The notes under the pieces were generated by a model that saw only the letters and a list, made by a program, of their open reading frames with translations, was not told the origin of the DNA and made no database searches. DNA of 40,530 bases from Streptomyces griseoruber. Its GTDB lineage: Bacteria; Actinomycetota; Actinomycetes; Streptomycetales; Streptomycetaceae. Below are positions 21,393 to 29,994 of the stretch, in pieces. Where the stretch lies: contig NZ_KQ948772.1 in the NCBI RefSeq assembly GCF_001514205.1, positions 255,288 to 295,817 on the forward strand, written 5' to 3'. The position numbers were made by a program, and so were the translations under genes. Every line of letters begins with the position of its first letter. Positions within the stretch are counted from its first letter, which is position 1.

Positions 21393-22361
21393 TCAGCGGG
21401 TGATCAGGGGGCGGAAGCGGCGGCGGTACTCCGCGGGGGCCGCGCCGAGCGCCCTGACGAAGGCGCGCCGCATCGCCTCGGGGGTGCCGTAGCCGCTGGC
21501 CCGGGAGATCTCCTCGATGCCGTCGGCGGTGTCCTCCAGGAGCCGGCGGGCGTGTTCGAGGCGGACCCGGTCGACATAGCGGCCGGGGGTGGTGCCGGTG
21601 TCGGCCCGGAAGGCGCGGGCGAAGTGGCGGGGCGAGAGCAGGGCGCGGGCGGCGAGCGCCTCGACGCTCAGATCGGCGTCGGGGTTTTCGGTGATCCACT
21701 GCTGGACCTCCCGCAGGGGCTCGCGTTGCGCGGTCTGGGCGGCGAGCTGGACGCTGAACTGGGCCTGGTTGCCGGGCCGACGCAGGAAGACGACCAGATG
21801 GCGGGCGATGGTGAGCGCCGCGTCCCGGCCGAGATCCTCCTCGACCAGGGCGAGCGCCAGGTCGATGCCGCAGGTGACGCCCGCCGAGGTGTAGACGCTG
21901 CCGTCCCGGACGTAGACCGGATCACGGTCGACCCGGACGGCGGGGTGGTCGCGGGCGAGGGTGTCGCAGTAGGCCCAGTGGGTCGTCACCCGGCGGCCGT
22001 CGAGCAGCCCGGCCGCGGCGAGCGGGATCGCGCCGGTGCACACGGACACCAGGCGCTCCGCGCGCGGGGCGTGGGTGCGCAGCCAGTCGGTGAGCTCCGG
22101 GCTGTCCCGGCGGGTGCCCCGGCCGCCGGGGACCACGAGCGTGTGCGGCACCCGCGCGTGGGTGAGGGCCTCGTCCGGTACCAGCGTCAGCCCGCTGTCG
22201 GTGCGCACCGGGGAGCCGTCCAGGGAGGCCGTACGCACGCGGTAGGAGCCCGGGGCGTACTGCTCGGCGCCCGTGAAGACCTCCAGGGGGCCGGTGACGT
22301 CAAGACTCTGGACGTCGTCGAACAGGACGAGAAGAACAGTGCGGACGGTTCGCTGCGCCAT
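21393..22361 (-). CDS. GlxA family transcriptional regulator (DJ-1-like domain plus AraC HTH)
   Basis: Transcription factor of 322 aa. Residues 5-190 form a DJ-1/PfpI-like sensor domain with LVSVCTGAIPLAAAGLL, which retains the Cys, and TTHWAYCDTLA. Residues 210-320 are an AraC/XylS DNA-binding domain with two helix-turn-helices: LSVEALAARALLSPRHFARAF and IEEISRASGYGTPEAMRRAF. The ATG at 22361 (MAQRTVRTV) has only a weak purine stretch before it; the longer open frame to 22475 is not protein-like. It probably controls itself and the downstream PfpI gene. The ligand is unknown. Confidence 0.9.
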   Translation of the reverse strand: MAQRTVRTVLLVLFDDVQSLDVTGPLEVFTGAEQYAPGSYRVRTASLDGSPVRTDSGLTLVPDEALTHARVPHTLVVPGGRGTRRDSPELTDWLRTHAPRAERLVSVCTGAIPLAAAGLLDGRRVTTHWAYCDTLARDHPAVRVDRDPVYVRDGSVYTSAGVTCGIDLALALVEEDLGRDAALTIARHLVVFLRRPGNQAQFSVQLAAQTAQREPLREVQQWITENPDADLSVEALAARALLSPRHFARAFRADTGTTPGRYVDRVRLEHARRLLEDTADGIEEISRASGYGTPEAMRRAFVRALGAAPAEYRRRFRPLITR

Positions 22362-22515
22362 GGGCACGATTCTTCGCGGCACGCGCGGAGGGCGGCAATG
22401 ACGAATACCCCACCTTTTCTGCCATGCGGGGCGATGTCGTCGGGGCAGCGGCGGGTTGTCGGTGCCACCTGCCACAATTGCGGCGCAACCTCAGTGGAGA
22501 AGGCGGTACGGGCTC

Positions 22516-24930
22516 GTGACGACACCGGGATCCCTCGAAGCAGGGTCCATCGAAGGCAGGATCGCCGAGGAGCTCGGCGTACGGGAACGGCAGGTGAAAG
22601 CCGCTGTGGAGCTGCTCGACGGCGGCTCGACGGTGCCCTTCATCGCCCGCTACCGCAAGGAAGCGACCGAGATGCTCGACGACGCGCAGCTGCGCACGCT
22701 CGAGGAACGGCTGCGCTATCTGCGGGAGCTGGAGGAGCGGCGGGCGGCGATCCTGGAGTCGGTGCGCGAACAGGGCAAGCTGACCGAAGCGCTGGAGGCG
22801 CAGATCCGCGGCGCCGAGACGAAGGCGCGGCTGGAGGACGTCTACCTCCCGTACAAGCCCAAGCGGCGCACCAAGGCGCAGATCGCCCGCGAGGCGGGTC
22901 TCGAGCCGCTGGCCGAGGGTCTGCTCGGCGACCCGGGCGTGGAGCCGCTCGCGGCGGCCGCCGCGTTCGTCGACGCCGACAAGGGCGTCGCCGATCCGCA
23001 GGCCGCGCTGGAGGGCGCGCGGGCGATCCTGACCGAGCGGTTCTCGGAGGACGCCGACCTGATCGGCGAGCTGCGCGAGCGGATGTGGGGGCGCGGGCGG
23101 CTGGCCGCCAAGGTGCGCGACGGCAAGGAGGAGGCGGGCGCGAAGTTCGCCGACTACTTCGACTTCGCCGAGCCGTTCACCGAGCTGCCCTCGCACCGGA
23201 TCCTCGCGATGCTGCGGGGCGAGAAGGAGGAGGTCCTCGACCTCGTCCTGGAGCCGGAGGAGCCCTCCGAGCAGCCCGGCCCCTCGTCGTACGAGGGGAT
23301 CGTCGCGTCCAGGTTCGGCATCGCCGAGCGCGGCCGGCCGGGCGACAAGTGGCTGACGGACACCGTCCGCTGGGCCTGGCGGACCCGCATCCTCGTCCAC
23401 CTCGGCATCGATCTGCGGCTGCGGCTGCGCACCGCCGCCGAGGACGAGGCGGTGAACGTGTTCGCCGCGAACCTGCGCGACCTGCTGCTCGCGGCGCCCG
23501 CCGGCACACGCGCGACGCTGGGCCTCGACCCCGGTTTCCGTACGGGCGTGAAGGTGGCCGTGGTCGACGCGACCGGCAAGGTCGTCGCGACGGACGTCAT
23601 CTACCCGCACGTCCCGGCCAACAAGTGGGACGAGGCGCTCGCCAAGCTGGCGCGGCTGGCGCGGGAGCACGCGGTCGAGCTGGTCGCGATCGGCAACGGC
23701 ACGGCGTCCCGCGAGACCGACAAGCTCGCCGGTGAGCTGATCACCAGGCATCCCGAGCTGAAGCTCACCAAGGTGATGGTGTCCGAGGCGGGCGCCTCGG
23801 TGTACTCGGCCTCCGCGTTCGCCTCGCAGGAGCTGCCCGGCATGGATGTCTCGCTGCGCGGCGCGGTGTCCATCGCGCGCCGGCTCCAGGACCCGCTCGC
23901 CGAGCTGGTCAAGATCGACCCGAAGTCGATCGGCGTGGGCCAGTACCAGCACGACCTGTCCGAGGTGAAGCTGTCGCGTTCGCTGGACGCGGTGGTGGAG
24001 GACTGTGTGAACGGCGTCGGGGTGGACGTCAACACGGCCTCGGCGCCCCTGCTCGCCCGGGTGTCGGGGATCACCTCCGGTCTCGCCGAGAACATCGTGG
24101 CGCACCGGGACGCCAACGGGCCGTTCTCGTCCCGTACGGAGCTGAAGAAGGTGCCGCGGCTCGGCCCCAAGGCGTACGAGCAGTGCGCGGGCTTCCTGCG
24201 GATCCGGGGCGGCTCCGACCCGCTGGACGCCTCCAGCGTGCACCCGGAGGCGTACCCGGTGGTGCGGCGCATGGTGAAGACCTCCGGCCAGGAGGTGGCC
24301 TCCCTCATCGGCAACTCGGGTGTGCTGCGCTCGCTGCGGCCGACGGACTTCGTGGACGAGACGTTCGGTCTGCCGACCGTCACCGACATCCTGAAGGAGC
24401 TGGAGAAGCCCGGGCGCGACCCTCGGCCCGCGTTCAGGACGGCCAGCTTCAAGGAGGGCGTGGAGAAGATCTCCGACCTGGCGCCCGGGATGGTGCTGGA
24501 GGGCGTCGTGACGAACGTGGCGGCCTTCGGCGCGTTCATCGACGTCGGTGTCCACCAGGACGGCCTCGCGCATGTCTCCGCGCTGTCGAAGACGTTCGTC
24601 AAGGACCCGCGGGACGTGGTCAAGCCGGGTGACATCGTCAAGGTGAAGGTCCTCGACATCGACATCCCGCGCAAGCGGATCTCGCTCACCCTCCGGCTGG
24701 ACGACGAGGCGGCCCCCCAGGGCCAGGACCGCTCCTCCGGCGGCGGCCGGCCGCAGCGGGGTGGCGGACGTCCGCCGCAGCAGCGGCAGCAGCAGGGCGA
24801 CCGGCGCGGCGGGAACGGCGGCCAGCGCGGGGGCGGCGCGGCGCGCCAGGCGCAGCCGCCGGCCAACAGCGCGATGGCCGACGCACTGCGCCGGGCGGGC
24901 CTGCTCGACCCGAAGAAGGGCCGCGGCTGA
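22516..24930 (+). CDS. tex: Tex family RNA-binding transcription accessory protein
   Basis: Multidomain nucleic-acid-binding protein of 804 aa, related to the core of eukaryotic Spt6. Domains in order are: an N-terminal helical region (STVPFIARYRKEATEML is a Tex signature), a YqgF/RNase H-like domain (TLGLDPGFRTGVKVAVVD), helix-hairpin-helix repeats (NTASAPLLARVSGI, FSSRTELKKVPRLGPKAYEQ), and an S1 domain (GMVLEGVVTNVAAFGAFIDV). Residues after about 715 form a Gly/Arg/Gln-rich tail (GGGRPQRGGG and similar) that should be disordered and RNA-binding, ending in SAMADALRRAGLL. The start is GTG 22516, inferred from protein similarity; the ribosome site (AAGGCGG, 9 nt upstream) is moderate. It converges with the ABC-F gene across a strong terminator. 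Confidence 0.95.
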   Translation: MTTPGSLEAGSIEGRIAEELGVRERQVKAAVELLDGGSTVPFIARYRKEATEMLDDAQLRTLEERLRYLRELEERRAAILESVREQGKLTEALEAQIRGAETKARLEDVYLPYKPKRRTKAQIAREAGLEPLAEGLLGDPGVEPLAAAAAFVDADKGVADPQAALEGARAILTERFSEDADLIGELRERMWGRGRLAAKVRDGKEEAGAKFADYFDFAEPFTELPSHRILAMLRGEKEEVLDLVLEPEEPSEQPGPSSYEGIVASRFGIAERGRPGDKWLTDTVRWAWRTRILVHLGIDLRLRLRTAAEDEAVNVFAANLRDLLLAAPAGTRATLGLDPGFRTGVKVAVVDATGKVVATDVIYPHVPANKWDEALAKLARLAREHAVELVAIGNGTASRETDKLAGELITRHPELKLTKVMVSEAGASVYSASAFASQELPGMDVSLRGAVSIARRLQDPLAELVKIDPKSIGVGQYQHDLSEVKLSRSLDAVVEDCVNGVGVDVNTASAPLLARVSGITSGLAENIVAHRDANGPFSSRTELKKVPRLGPKAYEQCAGFLRIRGGSDPLDASSVHPEAYPVVRRMVKTSGQEVASLIGNSGVLRSLRPTDFVDETFGLPTVTDILKELEKPGRDPRPAFRTASFKEGVEKISDLAPGMVLEGVVTNVAAFGAFIDVGVHQDGLAHVSALSKTFVKDPRDVVKPGDIVKVKVLDIDIPRKRISLTLRLDDEAAPQGQDRSSGGGRPQRGGGRPPQQRQQQGDRRGGNGGQRGGGAARQAQPPANSAMADALRRAGLLDPKKGRG

Positions 24931-24938
24931 CCTGACGG

Positions 24939-24976
24939 GCCGGGCCCCGGTTCCCGAGAGGGCGCCGGGGCCCGGC
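24939..24976. terminator. Bidirectional terminator between tex and the ABC-F gene
   Basis: GCCGGGCCCCGG (24939-24950) pairs perfectly with CCGGGGCCCGGC (24965-24976) around a 14-nt loop, and G-U then G-C pairs extend the base. It lies 8 nt after the tex stop and about 63 nt from the stop of the convergent ABC-F gene. It can serve both strands. Confidence 0.85.
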
Positions 24977-25039
24977 TCGCTCTTGCGGCGCCGGCATCGG
25001 GACGGCCTGTGGCCGCCCCTTTCAACCGGACGGCAGTGC

Positions 25040-26680
25040 CTAGCGTTCCGTCACCTTGCCGGACGCCACCTCCAGGCGGCGGGTGACGTGGACCGCGTCC
25101 AGCATGCGGCGGTCGTGGGTGACGAGAAGCAGGGTGCCCTCGTAGGCGTCGAGTGCCGACTCCAGTTGTTCGATGGCCGGGAGGTCGAGGTGGTTCGTGG
25201 GTTCGTCGAGGACGAGGAGGTTGACGCCGCGGCCCTGGAGGAGGGCGAGGGCGGCGCGGGTGCGCTCGCCGGGTGACAGGGTGGCCGCCGGGCGCAGGAC
25301 GTGGTCCGACTTCAGACCGAACTTGGCCAGCAGGGTGCGGACTTCGACCGGTTCGGTGTCGGGGACGGCCGCGCAGAAGGCGTCCAGCAGGGACTCCTGG
25401 CCATGGAACAGCTTGCGCGCCTGGTCGACCTCCCCGACCAGCACGCCCGAGCCGAGCGCCGCGTGCCCGCCGTCCAGGGGGATCCGGCCGAGGAGCGCGG
25501 CGAGCAGGGTCGACTTGCCCGCGCCGTTCGCGCCGGTGACCGCGACCCGGTCGGCCCAGTCGATCTGGAGGGTCACCGGGCCGAACGTGAAGTCGCCCCG
25601 CCGTACCTCCGCGTCCCGCAGGGTGGCGACCACCGCCCCGGAGCGCGGGGCGGCCGCGATCTCCATGCGCAGCTCCCACTCCTTGCGGGGCTCGTCGACG
25701 ACCTCCAGGCGTTCGATCATGCGCTGGGTCTGCCGGGCCTTCGCGGCCTGCTTCTCACTGGCCTCGCTGCGGAACTTGCGGCCGATCTTGTCGTTGTCGT
25801 TGTTCGCCTTGCGTCGGGCGTTCTTCACACCCTTGTCCATCCAGGAACGCTGCATCTGCGCGCGGTCCTGCAGGGCGGACCGCTTGTCGGCGTACTCGTC
25901 GTAGTCCTCGCGCGCGTGCCGGCGGGCCACGTCCCGCTCCTCCAGGTAGGCGTCGTAGCCACCGCCGTAGAGGTTGATCTGCTGCTGGGCGAGGTCGAGT
26001 TCGAGCACCTTGGTGACGGTGCGGGTGAGGAACTCGCGGTCGTGGCTGACGACGACGGTGCCCGCGCGCAGCCCGGTCACGAAGCGTTCGAGGCGCTCCA
26101 GGCCGTCGAGGTCGAGGTCGTTGGTGGGTTCGTCGAGAAGGAAGACGTCGTAGCGGGACAGCAGGAGGGAGGCGAGGCCCGCGCGGGCGGCCTGGCCACC
26201 GGACAGGGTCGTCATCGGCTGGTCCAGCCCGACACCGAGGCCGAGGGAGTCGGCGATCTCCTCGGCGCGCTCGTCGAGGTCGGCGCCGCCGAGGCCGAGC
26301 CAGCGCTCCAGGCTCGTGGCGTACGCGTCGTCCGCGCCCGGGGCGCCGTCCACCAGGGCCTGGGTCGCCTCGTCCATGGCCCGCTGGGCCTCGGCGACCC
26401 CGGTGCGCCGGGCGAGGAACTCCCGGACGGTCTCCCCGGGGCGGCGCTCCGGCTCCTGGGGCAGATGGCCGACGGTCGCGGCGGGCGGGGAGAGCCTGAG
26501 CTCGCCCTGCTCGGGCGCGCCGATCCCGGCGAGCAGCCGCAGCAGGGTGGACTTGCCCGCACCGTTGGCACCGACCAGACCGATCACGTCACCGGGCGCG
26601 ACGACGAGGTCCAGCCCGGAGAAGAGGGAGCGGTCGCCGTGTCCGGCGGCGAGGTTCTTGACGACGAGGGTGGCGGTCAC
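25040..26680 (-). CDS. ABC-F family ATPase
   Basis: Soluble protein of 546 aa with two ATPase domains and no membrane segments; such proteins act on the ribosome in translation or antibiotic protection. Domain 1 has GANGAGKST (about 37-45), TLSGGQAARAGLAS and VFLLDEPTNDLD. Domain 2 has GANGAGKST, LSPGERTRAALAL and LLVLDEPTNHLD. The linker of about 80 residues between them is highly charged (KNARRKANNDNDKIGRKF), as expected for the P-site tRNA-interacting motif. GTG 26680 has no good ribosome site, but TAGAAT lies 9 nt upstream, so the transcript may be leaderless. Whether it confers resistance cannot be told; the general housekeeping subgroup is more likely because no biosynthetic cluster is near. 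Confidence 0.92.
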   Translation of the reverse strand: MTATLVVKNLAAGHGDRSLFSGLDLVVAPGDVIGLVGANGAGKSTLLRLLAGIGAPEQGELRLSPPAATVGHLPQEPERRPGETVREFLARRTGVAEAQRAMDEATQALVDGAPGADDAYATSLERWLGLGGADLDERAEEIADSLGLGVGLDQPMTTLSGGQAARAGLASLLLSRYDVFLLDEPTNDLDLDGLERLERFVTGLRAGTVVVSHDREFLTRTVTKVLELDLAQQQINLYGGGYDAYLEERDVARRHAREDYDEYADKRSALQDRAQMQRSWMDKGVKNARRKANNDNDKIGRKFRSEASEKQAAKARQTQRMIERLEVVDEPRKEWELRMEIAAAPRSGAVVATLRDAEVRRGDFTFGPVTLQIDWADRVAVTGANGAGKSTLLAALLGRIPLDGGHAALGSGVLVGEVDQARKLFHGQESLLDAFCAAVPDTEPVEVRTLLAKFGLKSDHVLRPAATLSPGERTRAALALLQGRGVNLLVLDEPTNHLDLPAIEQLESALDAYEGTLLLVTHDRRMLDAVHVTRRLEVASGKVTER

Positions 26681-26689
26681 AGGTCGTGG

Positions 26690-26695
26690 ATTCTA
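26690..26695 (-). promoter_or_regulatory. Possible -10 box of the ABC-F gene
   Basis: TAGAAT on the minus strand ends 9 nt before the GTG start at 26680, spacing suited to a leaderless or very short-leader transcript. No convincing -35 hexamer lies 17-19 nt further upstream. Confidence 0.4.
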
Positions 26696-26770
26696 GTCGG
26701 CGTGCGGTGTCCGGGGCGCCGCGGATTCTCCCCGTCGCCCTGCGGGGGTCCGGTCGGTTACCTTCCGGGT

Positions 26771-27739
26771 GTGGACTCTCAGGGGAACGGCGAGGTCGTC
26801 GTGGTCGGCGGCGGGGTCATCGGGCTGGCGACGGCGGTCGTGCTGGCCGAGCGGGGCCGACGGGTGCGGGTGTGGACGCGGGAGCCGGCCGAGCGGACCA
26901 CCTCGGCCGTCGCCGGCGCGCTGTGGTGGCCGTACCACATCGAGCCGATGGCGCGGGCACGGACCTGGGCGCTGCGCTCGCTGGAGGTGTACGAGGAACT
27001 GGCCGAGCGGCCCGGGGCGACCGGGGTACGCCTGGTCGACGGGGTGATGGGCGAGACCGACCTCGCGGACGTCGAGGGCTGGGCGGCGGGCCGGCTGCCC
27101 GGGCTGCGCCGGGCCACCGCGCAGGAGTACGGGGCCGGGAGCGGCGTCCGGGCGCGGCTGCCGCTGATCGACATGGCGGTGCATCTGCCGTGGCTGCGGG
27201 AGCGGCTGCGACGGGCGGGCGGCACGGTCGAGGAGCGGACGGTGTCCGATCTGAGGGAGGCGGACGCGCCGGTCGTCGTCAACTGCACGGGGCTCGGGGC
27301 GCGGGGGCTGGCGGCGGACACCTCGGTACGGCCCGTGCGCGGGCAGCTCGTCGTCGTGGAGAACCCCGGTGTCGACACCTGGCTCGTCTCCACCGCCCCG
27401 GACGGCGCGATGGCGTACCTGTTCCCGCAGCCCGGGCGGCTGCTGCTGGGCGGCACGGCGGAGGACGACGCCTGGTCACCGGAGCCGGACCCGGCGATCG
27501 CCGAGGGGATCGTACGGCGGTGCGCGGCGCTGCGCCCGGAGGTCGCCGGGGCCCGGATCCTGGAGCACCGGGTGGGCCTGCGCCCGGTGCGCCCGGAGGT
27601 ACGGCTGGAGCGGGAGCCCCTGCCCGACGGCCGACTGCTGGTGCACCACTACGGCCACGGCGGCGCGGGCGTGACGGTGGCCTGGGGCTGCGCGGAGGAG
27701 GCGGCCGGCCTGGCCACCCCCTCGGCTGCAACGCCCTGA
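26771..27739 (+). CDS. FAD-dependent oxidoreductase, D-amino-acid-oxidase family
   Basis: Flavoprotein of 322 aa related to D-amino-acid and D-aspartate oxidases, which oxidise D-amino acids to keto acids with H2O2. VVVVGGGVIGLATAVVLAERG (about 9-29) binds FAD ADP. AGALWWPYHIEP is the family's flavin-contacting loop. VVNCTGLGAR and VRPVRGQLVVV are conserved, and the C-terminal VGLRPVRPEVRLE with HHYGHGGAGVTVAWG carries the substrate-binding Arg and glycine turn. The start is GTG 26771; a TACCTT box 6 nt upstream suggests a leaderless transcript. The much longer open frame upstream overlaps the ABC-F gene and is not coding. Its role could be in cell-wall D-amino-acid turnover, which is unproven. 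Confidence 0.9.
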   Translation: MDSQGNGEVVVVGGGVIGLATAVVLAERGRRVRVWTREPAERTTSAVAGALWWPYHIEPMARARTWALRSLEVYEELAERPGATGVRLVDGVMGETDLADVEGWAAGRLPGLRRATAQEYGAGSGVRARLPLIDMAVHLPWLRERLRRAGGTVEERTVSDLREADAPVVVNCTGLGARGLAADTSVRPVRGQLVVVENPGVDTWLVSTAPDGAMAYLFPQPGRLLLGGTAEDDAWSPEPDPAIAEGIVRRCAALRPEVAGARILEHRVGLRPVRPEVRLEREPLPDGRLLVHHYGHGGAGVTVAWGCAEEAAGLATPSAATP

Positions 27740-27830
27740 AAGGGGCGCGGGGCCGTATCGATGTGCGGCTCCGCCGCGTGGGCGCGACCGGCCACGACGC
27801 ACCCGCGGCCGGCCGACGACGCACAGCGGT
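27737..27830. repeat. Candidate dispersed Streptomyces intergenic repeat (AGGGGCGCGGGG type)
   Basis: The gap between two convergent genes begins AAAGGGGCGCGGGG right at the end of the oxidoreductase gene. It continues with GCGGC-TCC-GCCGC (27765-27777, a 5-bp hairpin) and GTGGGCGCGACCGGCCACGA. From memory this arrangement recurs downstream of many Streptomyces genes with small variations. It probably folds and terminates both converging transcripts. Recurrence elsewhere in this genome cannot be checked here. Confidence 0.5.
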
Positions 27831-27832
27831 CG

Positions 27833-29776
27833 CTACGGAATCCGATACGCACCGCGCGGCGCACGCACACCGTCCAGCGGACCGGAGCCGAGCCCACGGT
27901 CCGCCGATCCGGACGTGGCCGCCGCGAACGCGGCGGTACCCCCCACGAACGGCACCCGGGCCGAGGTGCGGGCCAGGTCCAGGGTGAGGGTCGGATGGTC
28001 CGCAGGCGGGTCGATGAGGTCCCTGTCGGTGCCCGCGACGATCAGGGCGAGCCGGTGACCGGCGGGCACGACGTGGTCGGTGGCGGCCAGGTCGAGGGTG
28101 ATCGTGTACCGCCTGCCGGGGATGAGCGGGACGCCCTTGCCGGGATCGGCGTAGGTGCCGAGGTCGGCCCAACCACGGCTGAGGACGGTGTGGTCGACGT
28201 CGGCGGTCTTCGCCCCGGTCTCCTTGAAGCAGGCGCTGTCGCCGGCCGTGCTCTCGCCCCAGCAGGTGCGGTCGGTGAGGGTGGTGATGCCCTCGCCGCC
28301 CGCCGCGTAGTCACGGATGGTGTCGGGGCCGAGGTCCACGAGGACGGCGCTGAGGTGGGCCGTCGCCGTGGTGGGGGTCGCGGTGACGGTGACCTGTGAG
28401 GAGCCGGACAGGCGCAGGTCGCGGGTGAGCGGCCCGGTGACGAAGCCGGCCTTGGCGGGGTCGGAGGTGTCGATCCGAGCGGCCCAGTCGGTCTCGCTCA
28501 GCCGCGGGTCGTCGGTGAAGGTCTCGGTGCCGGTGCCCCGGCGCAGGCCGAGGGTGCCGACGCCCGGCTGGGTGCCGCCGGCCGGGCGCAGGGTCGTGGA
28601 CCGGGTGCCGCTCGGCGGCCAGACCTTCGAGGTGGCCCACTGGTCGGGGTGGCGTTCGACGTCGGCCATGGGCTCGCGGTCGATGCCGTTGTCGTAGCCG
28701 AGGAGTTCGTGGTCGAACCAGCGGTGCAGGGTGTCGACCCAGGCGGCGCGCCGGAAGTCGAAGGGGTCGACGTGGCCGGTCTGGGAGAGCCAGATCTTGC
28801 GCTCGACGCCGTTCTCGGCGAGGGCGTCCCACCACTGGCCGAAGTGCCGGGTGCGGACGTTGAGGTCCTGCAGACCGTGGACGACGAACACGCTCGCCCG
28901 GACCTTGCGGGCGTCCTTGACGTAGTCCCGCGCGGTCCACAGGGACGTCCGGTCACCCGAGCGCGGGGCCTCGTCGACGAGTCTCCGCTGGACGGCGGCG
29001 CAGCGGGCGCGGGCGTCGGGGCTGTCGACGTAGTCGGAGAGCCAGTCGGGGCCGGAGTCGTAGAGGGGGGCGCCCTGGGAGAAGAAGTAGTCGTACCAGG
29101 AGGAGATCGCGGAGATCGGGACGATGGTCTTCAGGCCCTTGACGCCGGTGGCGGCGACGCCGTTGGCGATGGTCCCGTCCCAGCTCTTGCCGATCATCCC
29201 GGTTCTGCCGTTCGTCCAGCCCGCCTTCGCGGTGGTGGTGCCGGTGCGGGTGGTGTAGGCCTTGGCGCGGCCGTTCAGCCAGTCGACGACGGCCTTCGCG
29301 GAGAGGACGTCGGAGCGGCCACCGATGTCCACGCAGCCGTCGGAGCGGTTGGTGCCGGCCAGGTCGACGCCGACGAAGGCGTAGCCGCGCGGGACGAAGA
29401 AGTTGTCGTAGAACAACGGCATCTGGACGATGTCGCCCGCCGAGTCGTACGTCTTGCGCTGGCTCTCGTTGCCGCGGCCGCAGCAGGAGTAGTAGGGGCT
29501 GGCGTCCATGATGACGGGCACCTTGCGGCCCTGGGCGGCGGGTTCGCGGGGGCGGACGATGTCGGCGGCGACCCGGTCGGGTCTCCCGTCGCCGTCGCCG
29601 TCCAGGCCGGTGTCGACCCAGACGGCCTCGCGGATCGCCTGCGCGTAGGAGTAGACGGGCCGGCTCTCGCGCGGGGCTCCGTGGGCGGTCACGGGGGTGA
29701 GGAAGCCTGCCACCAGAAGGGTGAGGGCGGCGGTCGCGAGCGTTCTCCAGATCGTGAAGCGCGTGCGTGTCGGCAT
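27833..29776 (-). CDS. Secreted Xaa-Pro dipeptidyl-peptidase-like hydrolase (CocE/NonD family)
   Basis: Exported alpha/beta-hydrolase of 647 aa. The N-terminus MPTRTRFTIWRTLATAALTL followed by a hydrophobic core and VTAHGA is a signal peptide. LDGDGDGRPDRVAADI begins the hydrolase domain. The nucleophile Ser lies in MIGKSWDGTIANGVAA, the Asp in FVVHGLQDLNVRTRHF and the His in SQTGHVDPFDF. The C-terminal third (from about residue 430) is the jelly-roll domain of peptidase family S15/CocE (DLAATDHVVPAGHRLALIVAGTD). ATG 29776 is preceded by TACCGT 7 nt upstream (leaderless-type) and a distant GAGG. It likely trims proline-containing peptides outside the cell. It is divergent from a secreted aminopeptidase gene, so the pair may be co-regulated. 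Confidence 0.9.
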   Translation of the reverse strand: MPTRTRFTIWRTLATAALTLLVAGFLTPVTAHGAPRESRPVYSYAQAIREAVWVDTGLDGDGDGRPDRVAADIVRPREPAAQGRKVPVIMDASPYYSCCGRGNESQRKTYDSAGDIVQMPLFYDNFFVPRGYAFVGVDLAGTNRSDGCVDIGGRSDVLSAKAVVDWLNGRAKAYTTRTGTTTAKAGWTNGRTGMIGKSWDGTIANGVAATGVKGLKTIVPISAISSWYDYFFSQGAPLYDSGPDWLSDYVDSPDARARCAAVQRRLVDEAPRSGDRTSLWTARDYVKDARKVRASVFVVHGLQDLNVRTRHFGQWWDALAENGVERKIWLSQTGHVDPFDFRRAAWVDTLHRWFDHELLGYDNGIDREPMADVERHPDQWATSKVWPPSGTRSTTLRPAGGTQPGVGTLGLRRGTGTETFTDDPRLSETDWAARIDTSDPAKAGFVTGPLTRDLRLSGSSQVTVTATPTTATAHLSAVLVDLGPDTIRDYAAGGEGITTLTDRTCWGESTAGDSACFKETGAKTADVDHTVLSRGWADLGTYADPGKGVPLIPGRRYTITLDLAATDHVVPAGHRLALIVAGTDRDLIDPPADHPTLTLDLARTSARVPFVGGTAAFAAATSGSADRGLGSGPLDGVRAPRGAYRIP

Positions 29777-29914
29777 GCGCGGGACGGTACCTCGGTCAAC
29801 ACCCGCGCAGAAGAGGGCGTTTGTGAGCCGCCTGTGACCCCTGGGGGCGCGGTGGCCGGAACACGTCCATGCGAGTGGTGCGCCCATGACGGCCGAATGG
29901 CGATCGTGTGACAG

Positions 29915-29935
29915 GGCCCGCGGTGGACGCGGGCC
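29915..29935. repeat. Inverted repeat in the divergent promoter region of two secreted peptidase genes
   Basis: GGCCCGCG (29915-29922) and CGCGGGCC (29928-29935) form a perfect 8-bp stem with a 5-nt loop. It is about 60 nt from the M1 peptidase start and about 140 nt from the dipeptidyl-peptidase start. Between divergent genes it is better read as an operator or leader structure than a terminator. TAGGCT at 29952-29957 could be the -10 box of the M1 gene. Confidence 0.45.
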
Positions 29936-29994
29936 GGGCACAGGGACTCAATAGGCTCCGAACAGCCCTGGTACCCCCACGACTTGGAGCTCTC

